Source: Sphingobacteriaceae bacterium
Lineage (GTDB): Bacteria; Bacteroidota; Bacteroidia; Sphingobacteriales; Sphingobacteriaceae
Length of the DNA stretch: 64,000 nt
Reading direction: 5' to 3'
NCBI GenBank assembly: GCA_014380615.1
Contig: JACMJM010000024.1
Coordinates: forward strand, 1-64,000
The notes under the pieces were generated by a model. It worked only from the letters and a program-made list of their open reading frames with translations, made no database searches and was not told the origin of the DNA. Of the stretch, positions 44,629-54,422 are shown piece by piece; position 1 is the stretch's first letter, and each line of letters starts with the position of its first letter. The translations under genes and the position numbers were made by a program.

Positions 44629-47490
44629 TTAAAAATTGCCCCGATCTCCGCGAGGTTGAGAATCGCCTCCTCTACCTTCGCTGCGATTTCTGTCAAAGTT
44701 TGGCTGAATTCCGCCAGGAAATTTCTGAATCCTGAAACTAAAAGTTGCCATAAAGTATCGGGTTAACCGATTGGTTTGGCTGTTGGTAATGGTATTTGCA
44801 TCCTGCGAGACACCAACTATGGTGCCCTCATTCAGTAAATCAAATCCCTGGAACCTTAACGTACCCCTTCGGTTAAAAAATTGCTTCTCAAAATATGCGT
44901 TCACTATCAAGGGATTAGCTTCTATTGAACTGTATCCTTTATTAATATTTTTACTCAGATCCCAACCAAGTATAAACGTTTTGAAGAAATACAATTTCCC
45001 GTTCAGATCATAATTTATCGTATTCGCCCTGGTGTCTCTGCCGAAAGTGTAATCAACATTAGTACCTCTGTATCCCACGGATGGGTAAATCTCCACATTA
45101 GGATTCGGGTTTATTTGTAAACCCAAATTCTGACTAAACGTCCAGTTTTTTCCAATATTTTCTCTGCCGTTTGTAAAAGAAACATCATTGGTATAACCCA
45201 TACGTCCATTTAAAGATACCCGGTATTTTCTTTCGAGAAATGATTTGGATATAGAATAGAAAGAGTTTGTAGAATAATAATTGTCAGCATTTAAAAAGCG
45301 GGTTTCCTGGATAGACCTGGCCACTTTTTTACCTTTCACAATTACCGAGTCTACATAGCCGACAATATTTCTGGTGATTTGATTATTTGTAAAATTACCA
45401 AACACGCCGATATTGAAAAATAATCCTTTTGCCTGGTTATTTGAGTTATATCTAAGATTAAGGGATTGGGTAAACGATGAGTTTAGTCCGGGATTTCCCA
45501 CAACCGGGCGTAAGGGATTTGAGGCGTCAATTACCGGCTGTATTTGGTTGAAACTGGGTTCATTGCTTCTGCCATTATAATTAATAGAAAGCGACCGTGT
45601 ACGGGCGAAGCTATATTCAAATCTTGCCGTGGGGAAAAAGTTAAATCCTTTTCGTTCCGAAGATTGCTTGCTGGTTACCGAATAACCTTTAAGTAAGGTA
45701 GGCTGAGCCGTTAGGCCAACTGTAAAATTATATAAACGAGGTCTGTCGTACCGGTAATTTAAGCTAAACCTGTTTGTTGTGAAGGAATAATCATAAATAT
45801 TACTCAGATCGTTATTTATTACCGGAACCTCACCCTGGTATAAATTGGTTATGCGGCTGTTATCGTAATCAGACAGGTTATAATTATACCCGAAATCCAT
45901 ACGGCCTAATTTTCCGATAGGTTCGCTGTATGTGATATTGGCGTTTGCGCTAAATCTATTATTTGATGTTTCTATCTGCCTGTGCGAAATGGAATCGCCT
46001 CTAAAAGATAGATCTGTATTGTAATATCTGAATACGTCGTTTACATCCTGATCATTATCAGTAACCGACTGACTTAAATTTAGCCCGAACGAAAAGTTTC
46101 TACCCATTTTTCTGAACCGATGGTTATAGATAAGATTGCCGCCATAGGAGGGCGAGCTTGAGTTGCTGAGAAGGTCTGTTTGCTGGTCCTCGGGCGTTCT
46201 TCCGGTTTGTTGCTGTTTAAGGTCGGTAAAACCGTCAGAGTCTGATGATCCGATAGTAAAATACGGAGTAATGCGTAAATAATTTAACGAGTCTATGGCG
46301 TATTCCAAATTGAAGTTTGCACTGTGGTTATTGTTTCCGCTTTCGGTATCAGCAGTAGATAAAGCTCTTAAAACCGAATCTTGTGTAAAAAACGAGGTTC
46401 TTTCGTTATTGGAGATTGAAAGTGTATTTCTAACATTAAAGCGGTAACTGCCGTTCACTGCCAGTTTGGGGCTAAAATTATCTCTGTAATTAATACCACC
46501 AGCAGTGGTAGTGGTAATGCCACCATTATTTCCGCCGAATCCGCCACCGCCGAATCCGCCACCGCCGAATCCACCACCACCGAATCCACCACCACCACCG
46601 CCGCCACGGTTACCACCACCACCGCCGCCAAATCCACGGCCGCCGCCGCCGCCAAAATTAAAGGGAGATGAATTAGTATTGTTTAAATTAAGACGTACGT
46701 CTAATTGCTGGTCGTTATTCATAAACTGGCCGTTGCCAGAAACCTGGTAGCGATCTTCATTACCACCTCCGACAACACCGCTAATTACGCTGCCTTTCAT
46801 TCGGTCGGGCCTGATGGTAATATTGATGATTTTATCGGCTTCACCTTCCCGAATACCGGTTATATTAGCCTGGTCACCATAATCGTCAACAATTTGAATT
46901 TTTTCGATAATGTCCGCAGGCAATCCTTGCGTTGCGGTTTTCAAATCACCATCAAAATAATCCTTGCCGTTTACTTTAATTCTCGTCACACTCTTACCCT
47001 GGGTGGTTACATTTCCGTCCTTATCAACCTCCACACCCGGAAGTTTCTTAATCACGTCTTCGGCCACCGAATTTTCCCTTACCGGGAAATCACTGGCACG
47101 GTATTCAACGGTATCTTGTTTTACCGTTACAGCCGGGGTACCCGATATAATTACCTCTTTTAAAACATTACTCTGCGATTTTAAGATAATGGGATCGATC
47201 TTGATTTGGTTCGTTGCTTCGGAATAAAGAAACCGTTTAACCAGATCGGTATATCCTAAACTGCTGATGCTTAACACGAACTGAGCAGACTTAACTCCAT
47301 TAAATTTAAAAAGGCCGTCTACATCGCTACGGGTCATTAACGTGTCCTTAGGTGATGTTAACCGGATGGTAGCATAAATTAAACCAGTGCCCGCAGAGTC
47401 GCGTACTGTACCGCTCACGTCGCGGATATTTTGAGCGAAAATAGCATTGGTGCTTAATAGGAGAAATATCGATAAGAGTAATTTTTTCAT
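44629..47490 (-). CDS. Outer-membrane beta-barrel receptor with glycine-rich loop (first paralogue)
   Basis: A 953-residue protein. Signal peptide MKKLLLSIFLLLSTNAIFAQ; CarboxypepD_reg-like domain (VSGTVRDSAGTGLIYATIRLTSPKDT); plug-like domain (LPGVEVDKDGNVTTQGKSVTRIKVNGKDYFDGDLKTATQGLPADIIEKIQIVDDYGDQANITGIREGEADKIINITI); OMP_b-brl_3 barrel. A roughly 45-residue almost pure Gly/Phe stretch follows NNTNSSPFNF (about residue 275), in part from a 15-bp tandem repeat. The C-terminal tail is Arg/Gly rich. It is 23 bp upstream of its paralogue and downstream of a LytTR system on the same strand. Confidence 0.88.
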   Translation of the reverse strand: MKKLLLSIFLLLSTNAIFAQNIRDVSGTVRDSAGTGLIYATIRLTSPKDTLMTRSDVDGLFKFNGVKSAQFVLSISSLGYTDLVKRFLYSEATNQIKIDPIILKSQSNVLKEVIISGTPAVTVKQDTVEYRASDFPVRENSVAEDVIKKLPGVEVDKDGNVTTQGKSVTRIKVNGKDYFDGDLKTATQGLPADIIEKIQIVDDYGDQANITGIREGEADKIINITIRPDRMKGSVISGVVGGGNEDRYQVSGNGQFMNNDQQLDVRLNLNNTNSSPFNFGGGGGRGFGGGGGGNRGGGGGGGFGGGGFGGGGFGGGGFGGNNGGITTTTAGGINYRDNFSPKLAVNGSYRFNVRNTLSISNNERTSFFTQDSVLRALSTADTESGNNNHSANFNLEYAIDSLNYLRITPYFTIGSSDSDGFTDLKQQQTGRTPEDQQTDLLSNSSSPSYGGNLIYNHRFRKMGRNFSFGLNLSQSVTDNDQDVNDVFRYYNTDLSFRGDSISHRQIETSNNRFSANANITYSEPIGKLGRMDFGYNYNLSDYDNSRITNLYQGEVPVINNDLSNIYDYSFTTNRFSLNYRYDRPRLYNFTVGLTAQPTLLKGYSVTSKQSSERKGFNFFPTARFEYSFARTRSLSINYNGRSNEPSFNQIQPVIDASNPLRPVVGNPGLNSSFTQSLNLRYNSNNQAKGLFFNIGVFGNFTNNQITRNIVGYVDSVIVKGKKVARSIQETRFLNADNYYSTNSFYSISKSFLERKYRVSLNGRMGYTNDVSFTNGRENIGKNWTFSQNLGLQINPNPNVEIYPSVGYRGTNVDYTFGRDTRANTINYDLNGKLYFFKTFILGWDLSKNINKGYSSIEANPLIVNAYFEKQFFNRRGTLRFQGFDLLNEGTIVGVSQDANTITNSQTNRLTRYFMATFSFRIQKFPGGIQPNFDRNRSEGRGGDSQPRGDRGNF
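46532..46591. repeat. 15-bp tandem repeat inside the receptor gene
   Basis: Four head-to-tail 15-bp units of the form CCGCCGAATCCGCCA, at 46532-46546, 46547-46561, 46562-46576 and 46577-46591, with one or two substitutions. They encode GGFGG units on the minus strand. Related CCG/CCA triplets continue to about 46653. Because the unit is a multiple of three, copy-number change would keep the frame. Confidence 0.85.
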
Positions 47491-47685
47491 CAGACTATAT
47501 TGATTTTTAATTGATATGAAGCTATCATGTGCATTTATGCTCGGATTGTTTCATGTTATATTTTGCAGCAAGATTAATACCTGTTTGCGTGTGTTTTTAG
47601 TAAATGAGACCTACTCAATGTTTTTATAGACCAAATCTGGTTTACCAGCTATACATTAACCATAAGCTTCGAAACCTATATATTT

Positions 47686-48399
47686 TTAAGGTTGTTGACC
47701 CATATACGAAAGCAGAGCTTCGCGATAATTGTCGCTAACCGGAACGTCGGCAGATGGAAGTAATACTCGATTCTTCTTAAATGAAATTAATTTATCAAGC
47801 GAAATTATATACGACTTATGAACACGCATAAACCTTTCCGAAGGCAGCTTTTCTTCCATATAACGCATGCTTAATCGGGTAATAATTGGTTTTTCCGTAT
47901 CCGACAGATAAATTTTAATGTAATCCTTTAACCCTTCTATATATAAAATGTCGCTGATGTTTATTTTAACTAGAGAGTAGTCGGCGTTTACAAATAAACA
48001 ATCACTAGTGGTGCTTTGCGCCGTATTTGCTACCTGGTTTTTAAGATTGAATAGCTCTAACGCCTTGTTGGCCGATTTGAAAAATCGCTCGAACGATACT
48101 GGCTTGATTAAATAATCCAAAACATCCAGATTGAAGCCGTCAACAGCATATTTTTCGTATGCCGTAACAAAGATTATCATCGGAGGGTTGCTTAAACTAT
48201 TTACAAACTGTAGGCCCGATAGGCCAGGCATTTGAATGTCAAGAAAAATAAGATCAACAGTTTCCTGGCTGAGAAACTTCATCGCTTCCATCGCATTACG
48301 ACAACTTCCAATCAGTTCCAGAAAAGGAACCTGTCGAATATTGTCTTCGATTAGCTCAATGGCTAAGCGTTCGTCGTCTACAACCAGGCATCGAATCAT
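47686..48399 (-). CDS. LytTR-type response regulator
   Basis: A 237-residue regulator. The receiver domain has acidic pair DDE (8-10), phospho-acceptor Asp in [11 protein letters not shown] (about 54), the switch Thr in [13 protein letters not shown] and Lys in [10 protein letters not shown]. The LytTR DNA-binding domain (about 135-235) shows [45 protein letters not shown] and [18 protein letters not shown]. It overlaps the histidine kinase gene by 4 bp, so the two are one system. The downstream receptors, 195 bp away on the same strand, are the closest potential targets. Confidence 0.94.
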   Translation of the reverse strand: MIRCLVVDDERLAIELIEDNIRQVPFLELIGSCRNAMEAMKFLSQETVDLIFLDIQMPGLSGLQFVNSLSNPPMIIFVTAYEKYAVDGFNLDVLDYLIKPVSFERFFKSANKALELFNLKNQVANTAQSTTSDCLFVNADYSLVKINISDILYIEGLKDYIKIYLSDTEKPIITRLSMRYMEEKLPSERFMRVHKSYIISLDKLISFKKNRVLLPSADVPVSDNYREALLSYMGQQP

Positions 48400-49469
48400 T
48401 TGAGCTGAACTTTTAGGTTTGAAACAAAGATATTTCCCTTTTGGCTGGTTTCGAGCGTGTAACGGCCTTTATACAATAATTCTAACCGCCTGCGCATATT
48501 AATTAAACCTATTCCCGAGCTTTTATCTTTTGAATCTTCCTGTGGCGCTACTCTGTTTTCAACCCTAAAATCGAGCCAGTGTTTTAATTTATCTACTGAT
48601 AAGAACACCTTAATAACAGGCTCTTCAATCATTCCGATACCATGTTTAAAAGCGTTTTCCACGAACGAAATGAGCAGCATAGGTTCTATTTCATATCCTT
48701 CCAGCTCTTTCGAAATATTTAATTCGATTTGTACATCATCGCCAAACCTCAGCATTTGCAGGTCAATGTAACTTCTTAAATAAGCTACTTCCTGCTCAAG
48801 GCGGATGCGTTCGTCGTTGCTTTCATAAAGCATGTAACGCATCAGGTTAGAAAGTTGAATTAGCGAAGGTTCCATTAAGTCTGATTTTTTTCTTGCCAGC
48901 GAAACCAGCGAATTCAATACATTAAACATAAAGTGCGGACTTACCTGCGAGCGAAGAAAAGTGAGTTCGGTTTTTAAGGTTTCATTTTCTTTTTCTTTCC
49001 TGATTTTTTCGAGCTTGTTATTGTCTTTAATAACACGATAACTAAAACTTATTCCCGAGATGAAAACATAAGTAAGAATATTGGTGATGTACCAGCGCAT
49101 CCAGCGAATATCACCGCCACGATGGTCGCCTCCGCGCCTTCCTTTCCCCCAGTTTTTACCATCCTCAAAAAGCTGTTTATCAACAAATTTTGAGAATAAC
49201 ATTAACGCGATAATTATAGTGCTAACCGTGAAGATGTATACCCAAAACCCTTTTGTTTTATAAACTTTCGGATAAAGCACATACGCGTTAAGGTAAAAAA
49301 GCAGTGCCAGTATAGAATTATTAATAATGAGCTTGTAGTGCCAGGGTTTGAATCCTTCCCAGGTATTAGGGTTGCGAAACAAATAAGGCGAAATAATAAT
49401 GAGCCCCCAAAATAATATATGGAGCGCAGGTGCCAGGTATCTGTTTAAGCTCCGGGTATTTAATGCCAT
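48396..49469 (-). CDS. LytS/YehU-type sensor histidine kinase
   Basis: A 357-residue membrane kinase. Four predicted helices ([74 protein letters not shown]) form the sensor part, with a charged Arg/Gly loop ([16 protein letters not shown]) before helix 4. The kinase core shows [17 protein letters not shown] (phospho-His), [15 protein letters not shown] (N box) and [17 protein letters not shown] (G box), the His_kinase/HATPase_c pairing. The ATG at 49469 is preferred to a TTG at 49517. The signal is unknown. Confidence 0.93.
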   Translation of the reverse strand: MALNTRSLNRYLAPALHILFWGLIIISPYLFRNPNTWEGFKPWHYKLIINNSILALLFYLNAYVLYPKVYKTKGFWVYIFTVSTIIIALMLFSKFVDKQLFEDGKNWGKGRRGGDHRGGDIRWMRWYITNILTYVFISGISFSYRVIKDNNKLEKIRKEKENETLKTELTFLRSQVSPHFMFNVLNSLVSLARKKSDLMEPSLIQLSNLMRYMLYESNDERIRLEQEVAYLRSYIDLQMLRFGDDVQIELNISKELEGYEIEPMLLISFVENAFKHGIGMIEEPVIKVFLSVDKLKHWLDFRVENRVAPQEDSKDKSSGIGLINMRRRLELLYKGRYTLETSQKGNIFVSNLKVQLK

Positions 49470-49564
49470 GATACAAAGATAGTTTGATGCGGCAATTAAA
49501 ACGGAGAATGAGCCCAAACCCGGCGGATTTTAGACGAAAGGCATTTTATCGGCGACTAAAGATT

Positions 49565-50836
49565 TTATGATTCGGCAGCGAACGGGCTTTGTTCTTCCCA
49601 GATTACTGCCAGGTTGATAATAGTTTCAACCGCTTTCTGCATATCCTGAACAGCAATCCATTCGTGTTTGCCGTGAAAAGCATGTTCGCCGGCAAAAATA
49701 TTGGGGCAGGGTAATCCCATAAATGATAAGCGGGAACCATCTGTACCTCCGCGAATACTCTGAAGCTTTGGTGTTAGGCCTGCGCGTTCTACAGCCATTT
49801 TCGCGAAATTTATGGCATGCGGATAGTTATCCAGAATAGAACGCATGTTTCGATATTGTTCTTTAACTTCCAGTTTGAACGCAGAATTAGGATAGCCTTC
49901 TAAAACTTCCTGGCTTATCGCTTCTAACAGCCGCTTGTGATTTTTAAGTTCGGCTTCATCAAAATCACGCAATATAAATTCAATAGTGGCTTCTTCCACG
50001 GCTCCGCGTATAGCTACCGGATGAATGAAGCCCTCTTTTCCAGCCGTACTTTCGGGACTAAGGCGATCTTTAGGCAGATTCGCAATAATTTCGGAAGCAA
50101 TTTTGATAGCACTTTCCATTTTTCCCTTTGCGAAACCAGGGTGGGCACTCACTCCTGTTATGGTTAATAAAGCCGCATCCGCAGAGAAGGTTTCGTTTTC
50201 TATAGATCCGGCGGTTTCTCCGTCTACTGTATACGCAAACCGTGCCCCTAATTTTTTCAGATCAACTTTCTCCACACCCCTGCCTACTTCTTCATCGGGA
50301 GTAAAAAGTATTCGGATTGTTCCGTGCTTGATCTCCGGATGTGTGACTAAAAAATTGGCCGCATCCATTATTTCGGCTATTCCGGCTTTGTTATCTGCTC
50401 CGAGAAGTGTTGTGCCGCTGGCGGTGATAATGTCATTTCCTATCTGGAAGGATAAGTCAGGATGCTCTGATTTTCTGATGATCTGAGACGGATCATCGGG
50501 CAAAATAAGGTCTTGCCCCTGGTAATTATTATGGACGATTGGTTTAACATTGGTCCCGCCGCAATCCGGCGAGGTATCCATATGCGAGCAAAAACAGATT
50601 ACCGGAACTTCTTTATCTGTAGTTGAAGGAATTGTGGCATACACATAGCCATATTCATCCAGTTCTGCATCGGTAACGCCAATGGCGATAAGCTCTTCAA
50701 TAAGCAGCTTTCCTAAATCTTTTTGACGTGCAGTAGATGGATTGGTGGCTGAATGGGGATCGGACTGCGTATCAATTATTACGTACTTTAAAAAACGCTC
50801 CAAACATGTGAACCTATAATTTTCCAAACCTTTCAT
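49565..50836 (-). CDS. pepT: Peptidase T (tripeptide aminopeptidase)
   Basis: A 423-residue M20B di-zinc exopeptidase releasing N-terminal residues from tripeptides. Motifs: VICFCSHMDTSPDCGG (first metal His and catalytic Asp), TTLLGADNKAGIAEIM (bridging Asp), LFTPDEEVGRG (base Glu and metal Glu), FAYTVDGE (metal Asp), SIRGGTDGSRLSFMGLPCPNIFAGEHAFHGKHEWI (substrate loop and final His). The dimerisation insert lies in between. Normal family length; cytoplasmic; monocistronic. Confidence 0.95.
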   Translation of the reverse strand: MKGLENYRFTCLERFLKYVIIDTQSDPHSATNPSTARQKDLGKLLIEELIAIGVTDAELDEYGYVYATIPSTTDKEVPVICFCSHMDTSPDCGGTNVKPIVHNNYQGQDLILPDDPSQIIRKSEHPDLSFQIGNDIITASGTTLLGADNKAGIAEIMDAANFLVTHPEIKHGTIRILFTPDEEVGRGVEKVDLKKLGARFAYTVDGETAGSIENETFSADAALLTITGVSAHPGFAKGKMESAIKIASEIIANLPKDRLSPESTAGKEGFIHPVAIRGAVEEATIEFILRDFDEAELKNHKRLLEAISQEVLEGYPNSAFKLEVKEQYRNMRSILDNYPHAINFAKMAVERAGLTPKLQSIRGGTDGSRLSFMGLPCPNIFAGEHAFHGKHEWIAVQDMQKAVETIINLAVIWEEQSPFAAES

Positions 50837-50929
50837 ATCAAATCTCCGTTAAACAATGCCATATAACAATTGGTATTCCAAAGTTTGTATTTTTTTTAGT
50901 TATTTTACGTAAGATTAGCGCACATTGAA

Positions 50930-51634
50930 TTGAAGAAATTCTTTTTATTTATAATAGGTTGTTTCGTTTGTTCCCTTGTATCGGCACAGTATAACTACTA
51001 TAAGTTAAGTGTGGGGTTAAATACGGGCGTAACGCAGGCTTTAGCCGATGTTCAAAAAATCGTGCCTAAACCTACTCTTATTCTTTCCGGAGATTACCAT
51101 ATAACACCGTTTGCGTTGGCAGGAATCGAAATTCAAAAAGGCAATATTAGCGGTGGAGATCCAAAGAATGACCCTCATTTGCGTTATTTCAACAACAGTT
51201 ATTTGGCGGTAATGCTAAATGGCCGGGTTCAACTCGGGCAATTTGTTGATTTTGAGAGCAGTAATTTACTTTATGCTGTAAGGGGCTTTTATGTTGGTGC
51301 CGGTGTGGGGATAATAAATAATAAAATGGCGGAGGTTGTAAGGTACAAACCAGGAACTCTTTCTGATTATCCACCCCTTGGATACAAGTTTCCCGGAGTG
51401 GATAAGGCAATCAATCTTTTAATACCCATTAATACAGGCATCAGTTTTAACGTGGTGGATAAATGGCGGTTCACCAAATTCATCTTTAGTTTTAACTATC
51501 AGTCTAATGTTATGTTAGGCGAGGACGTAGACGGTTACAACGACCCTAAAAGCAGGTTTAATAACGGCCGCGATTACTGGGGCGTTGCTTCTATTGGCGT
51601 TCGCTACTGCTTCGGACCCGAAGGCTTATATTAA
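50930..51634 (+). CDS. Exported protein, probable outer-membrane beta-barrel, function unknown
   Basis: A 234-residue protein starting at TTG 50930. No ATG fits, and the signal peptide MKKFFLFIIGCFVCSLVSAQ begins exactly here. Strand-like stretches YYKLSVGLNTGVTQALADVQ, LILSGDYHITPFALAGIEIQKG and SYLAVMLNGRVQLGQFV resemble an outer-membrane barrel, and FSFNYQSNVMLGEDVDGY plus YWGVASIGVRYCFG form the last strands. I do not recognise a named family. Monocistronic. Confidence 0.72.
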   Translation: MKKFFLFIIGCFVCSLVSAQYNYYKLSVGLNTGVTQALADVQKIVPKPTLILSGDYHITPFALAGIEIQKGNISGGDPKNDPHLRYFNNSYLAVMLNGRVQLGQFVDFESSNLLYAVRGFYVGAGVGIINNKMAEVVRYKPGTLSDYPPLGYKFPGVDKAINLLIPINTGISFNVVDKWRFTKFIFSFNYQSNVMLGEDVDGYNDPKSRFNNGRDYWGVASIGVRYCFGPEGLY

Positions 51635-51700
51635 AACATTTCAAATTTTTCTCCTCTTTATTCAATAAATGCTAATTTCAGGGCGATTGAGATTTTAGTT

Positions 51701-52330
51701 ATGGAACATTATCTTTTAAATACCCCCGTTGCCAGCATTATATTTGTTTTAACCATCGTAACCAGTTTATATGCTTTTTCCAATCAGCAGGTATATGGCA
51801 AGTTTATGCTGCATCCCTATAGTGTACACCGCGGCGAGCGGGTTTATTCCATATTTACAAGCGGATTAATTCATAAAGATTACGGGCATTTGTTTTTTAA
51901 CATGCTTTCGTATTATTTTTTCGCCTTTACCTTAGAACGTATTATCGGATCGTGGCAGTTCGCGATACTTTATATCGCTAGTTTGGCTTTAAGCGATCTG
52001 AGTACCATTCTTAAACACAAAGATCATTTTTGGTACAACAGTCTGGGAGCTTCGGGGGCTGTATCGGCAGTGATTTTTAGTTATATACTTTTTGATCCCT
52101 TAACCAGCTTTTATCTCTTTTTTATTCCCCTGCCCATACCTGCGGTACTTTTTGGTGTTCTGTATCTTTTCTACAGTGCTTATGCTTCCAAACAATCAGG
52201 TACAATCAATCATGATGCCCACTTTTTTGGTGCGTTGGCCGGTATTATCATTACCATCGTTTTTTACCCGCAGGTTCCTTTTGAATTTTTCAGGGAGTTA
52301 ACCAGCAGTTTCAGCCCAGGGGCAGGCTGA
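51701..52330 (+). CDS. Rhomboid family intramembrane serine protease
   Basis: A 209-residue protein with six hydrophobic segments. YSIFTSGLIHKDYGHLFFNMLSYYFFAF has the conserved HxxxN-type element of helix 2. SLGASGAVSAVIFSYILFDP holds the catalytic Ser in GASG on helix 4, and INHDAHFFGALAGIIITIVF gives the His partner on helix 6. All catalytic elements are therefore present. The substrate cannot be inferred. Its 3' end overlaps the convergent hypothetical gene by 20 bp. Confidence 0.92.
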   Translation: MEHYLLNTPVASIIFVLTIVTSLYAFSNQQVYGKFMLHPYSVHRGERVYSIFTSGLIHKDYGHLFFNMLSYYFFAFTLERIIGSWQFAILYIASLALSDLSTILKHKDHFWYNSLGASGAVSAVIFSYILFDPLTSFYLFFIPLPIPAVLFGVLYLFYSAYASKQSGTINHDAHFFGALAGIIITIVFYPQVPFEFFRELTSSFSPGAG

Positions 52331-53288
52331 TTTTTTCGGGTGCGAGAAAATTTTTTGCATCGTCTTCCAAAAAACTCATTGGTTCTTCCGGATTTTTAAT
52401 GATTTCTAACAGTAAGAATCCCCATGGTTTCCAAAAATTCTCTAAAACCTGCCCGTAGGTTTTAGCCTGCCAAATATCATAAACGGGGCGGCTGCTTATT
52501 CTTAAAGGCATTGGCTCAATATAAACCGCCTCTTCGGTTGTAAGAACAGTGTACTCGGGTAATCGGTTAAACAAATACGCAGAATAGAAAAAGTTAGCGC
52601 AGATTTCTTCGAACTGGATAGGATGAAGGGTGCTTTCGCCGATTTTATCAAGCAAGGGTTTATGATAATTTAAGCTTTCCCCGTTATCCTGTAAGCAAGC
52701 TATAATACCAAAATCATTCATCCGTAAAGAAAATACAAGGGTGTTTATTTCATCCCGGTAATTGAAAGTTTCGTGCGCATTGTTAACCGGAAAAATCTTT
52801 ATGCTCCATGGAGATGCTCCCTCAAATTCTACCGGCCTTATCAGCGATTGAAGCATGATATGCAAATTGCTGAATTTATGAGCGATGGATTGAGAAAAGC
52901 TGAATTCTTCGCCTATGGCAGCTTGCTGGCGAATTCCGGCCCTTACTTCCCAATGGATAATTCCATAAACCTGCTTAGCGATCCATTGAAAAAGTTGGAG
53001 TTCATTAAGTTCTTTTACGGCACTGTATCCCGAATTAAAAGTCTTTTCTATCGTTAGATCTAACTTTTCGACCTCGCTTTTTGCAGCCGCAGAAACTGGT
53101 ACCGTTATATCCCGATAGGTAGCAATGCGTTCATCGAGCATTTTAAACGGCTTTTCATTTAAGCTAAACTGATCTAAGAGCCATTGCGGGAAAACAGTGG
53201 TTTGTAAATCGGCAGGCGCACCGCTTAGGTAGCATACTTTTTCACTAAAGTTATACCGGTCGAAAGGGCGAAATAGTTCTTTACTCAT
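52311..53288 (-). CDS. Conserved-looking cytoplasmic protein of unknown function
   Basis: A 325-residue protein with no signal peptide or membrane helix and no domain I recognise. It begins MSKELFRPFDRYNFSEKVCYLSGAPADLQTTVFPQWLLDQF. The CYLSG...VFPQWLL element near the N-terminus resembles an HNH-nuclease-like or zinc-ribbon start but lacks the second Cys pair, so I do not assign it. The middle is helical, and the C-terminal third contains EAVYIEPMPLRISSRPVYDIWQ. Codon use looks like that of its neighbours. Confidence 0.72.
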   Translation of the reverse strand: MSKELFRPFDRYNFSEKVCYLSGAPADLQTTVFPQWLLDQFSLNEKPFKMLDERIATYRDITVPVSAAAKSEVEKLDLTIEKTFNSGYSAVKELNELQLFQWIAKQVYGIIHWEVRAGIRQQAAIGEEFSFSQSIAHKFSNLHIMLQSLIRPVEFEGASPWSIKIFPVNNAHETFNYRDEINTLVFSLRMNDFGIIACLQDNGESLNYHKPLLDKIGESTLHPIQFEEICANFFYSAYLFNRLPEYTVLTTEEAVYIEPMPLRISSRPVYDIWQAKTYGQVLENFWKPWGFLLLEIIKNPEEPMSFLEDDAKNFLAPEKISLPLG

Positions 53289-53376
53289 CGGCGGTAAAGG
53301 TACAAACAGAACAAGGTTTTTATAGAAATATGCGAATCAATCTTACAAAGCAGGTGTTTTTATCTAAGTTTGAAAT

Positions 53377-54387
53377 ATGCGAGTTTCTTTTAAGTCCTTC
53401 GAATTGCTGTTAAAATATCCGTTCCGGATTTCGGGATTTGCACGAACATTTACGCCTGTTATGCTGCTTGAAATTTCTCGTGATGGTATAACTGGCCGGG
53501 GAGAAGCATCCATGGTTCCTTACATGGGCGAAAGCGTAGAAACAGCCACTCGCTTTTTATCAAAAGTAGATTTGACTTGGTTGAAACACCCTTTCAACTA
53601 TCAGGAGGTGATTCATTATCTCGATTCGTTGGAAGAGGGTAATCCGGCGGTAAAAGCGGCAATAGATATCGCGTTGCATGATCTTGAGGGAAAGCTCCAA
53701 AATCGTCCCTGCTACAGCCTGTTTAATTCTGATCCTGAAAAGATGCCCCTTACCTCGGTGACTATCGGCATCGACTCGGCTGAAATAATCAGACAAAAAG
53801 TTAAAGAGGCTGATGCTGCCAGGGTGTTGAAGGTAAAACTCGGATCGGAAGAGGATAAAGTACTGATTGAAGCCATTCGATCAGTAACTGATAAGCCCTT
53901 GTATGTCGACGCCAACCAGGGCTGGACGAACAAGGAGCGTGCGCTTGATTTTATTTACTTGCTGAAGGAGGCGGGAGTTGAGCTTATTGAACAGCCCATG
54001 TCAAAAAACGACCCGGAATCTAACGCTTGGATTACAGAAAGAAGTCCGCTGCCGATAATTGCCGACGAATCGGTTCAACGCCTGGGTGATCTTGAAAAGA
54101 TCAAAGGTGCTTATCATGGTGTAAACATTAAATTAATGAAAAGTGCGGGAATGCACGAAGCCTGGCAGATGATAGAACGGAGCCGCCAACTGAACCTTAA
54201 AATTTTGATAGGATGTATGAGCGAAACAAGTGTAGCCACACTTGCCGCCACCGCGCTTGCTCCTTTATGCGACTGGGCGGATATTGACGGGCCGTTTTTG
54301 ACGAGCAATAATCCCTATAATACACCCGAATTTAGAGATGGAAAATGGATTCTTACAGCACGGCCTGGTTTAGGGCTCGAACTCTAA
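53377..54387 (+). CDS. Enolase-superfamily dipeptide epimerase (L-Ala-D/L-Glu epimerase-like)
   Basis: A 336-residue member of the muconate-lactonising/mandelate racemase subgroup. The capping domain includes GRGEASMVPYMGES. In the barrel: VLKVKLGSEEDK (KxK acid/base pair), PLYVDANQGW (metal Asp), VELIEQPMSKND (metal Glu), LPIIADESVQ (metal Asp) and GVNIKLMKSAGM (second Lys). The closing DIDGPFLTSNNP matches the DxD specificity motif of dipeptide epimerases. It would supply L-Ala-L-Glu from murein peptides. A TAAGTTTG element (53365-53372) lies 4 bp before the ATG. Confidence 0.9.
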   Translation: MRVSFKSFELLLKYPFRISGFARTFTPVMLLEISRDGITGRGEASMVPYMGESVETATRFLSKVDLTWLKHPFNYQEVIHYLDSLEEGNPAVKAAIDIALHDLEGKLQNRPCYSLFNSDPEKMPLTSVTIGIDSAEIIRQKVKEADAARVLKVKLGSEEDKVLIEAIRSVTDKPLYVDANQGWTNKERALDFIYLLKEAGVELIEQPMSKNDPESNAWITERSPLPIIADESVQRLGDLEKIKGAYHGVNIKLMKSAGMHEAWQMIERSRQLNLKILIGCMSETSVATLAATALAPLCDWADIDGPFLTSNNPYNTPEFRDGKWILTARPGLGLEL

Positions 54388-54422
54388 AATCGAACACATA
54401 CCCCACCCAATTTTAACCCGAA

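Noticed and set aside
46505-46750. Proline-rich plus-strand frame across the glycine-rich part of the receptor gene
   Set aside because: It is the antisense reading of CCG/CCA triplets that encode glycine on the real strand.
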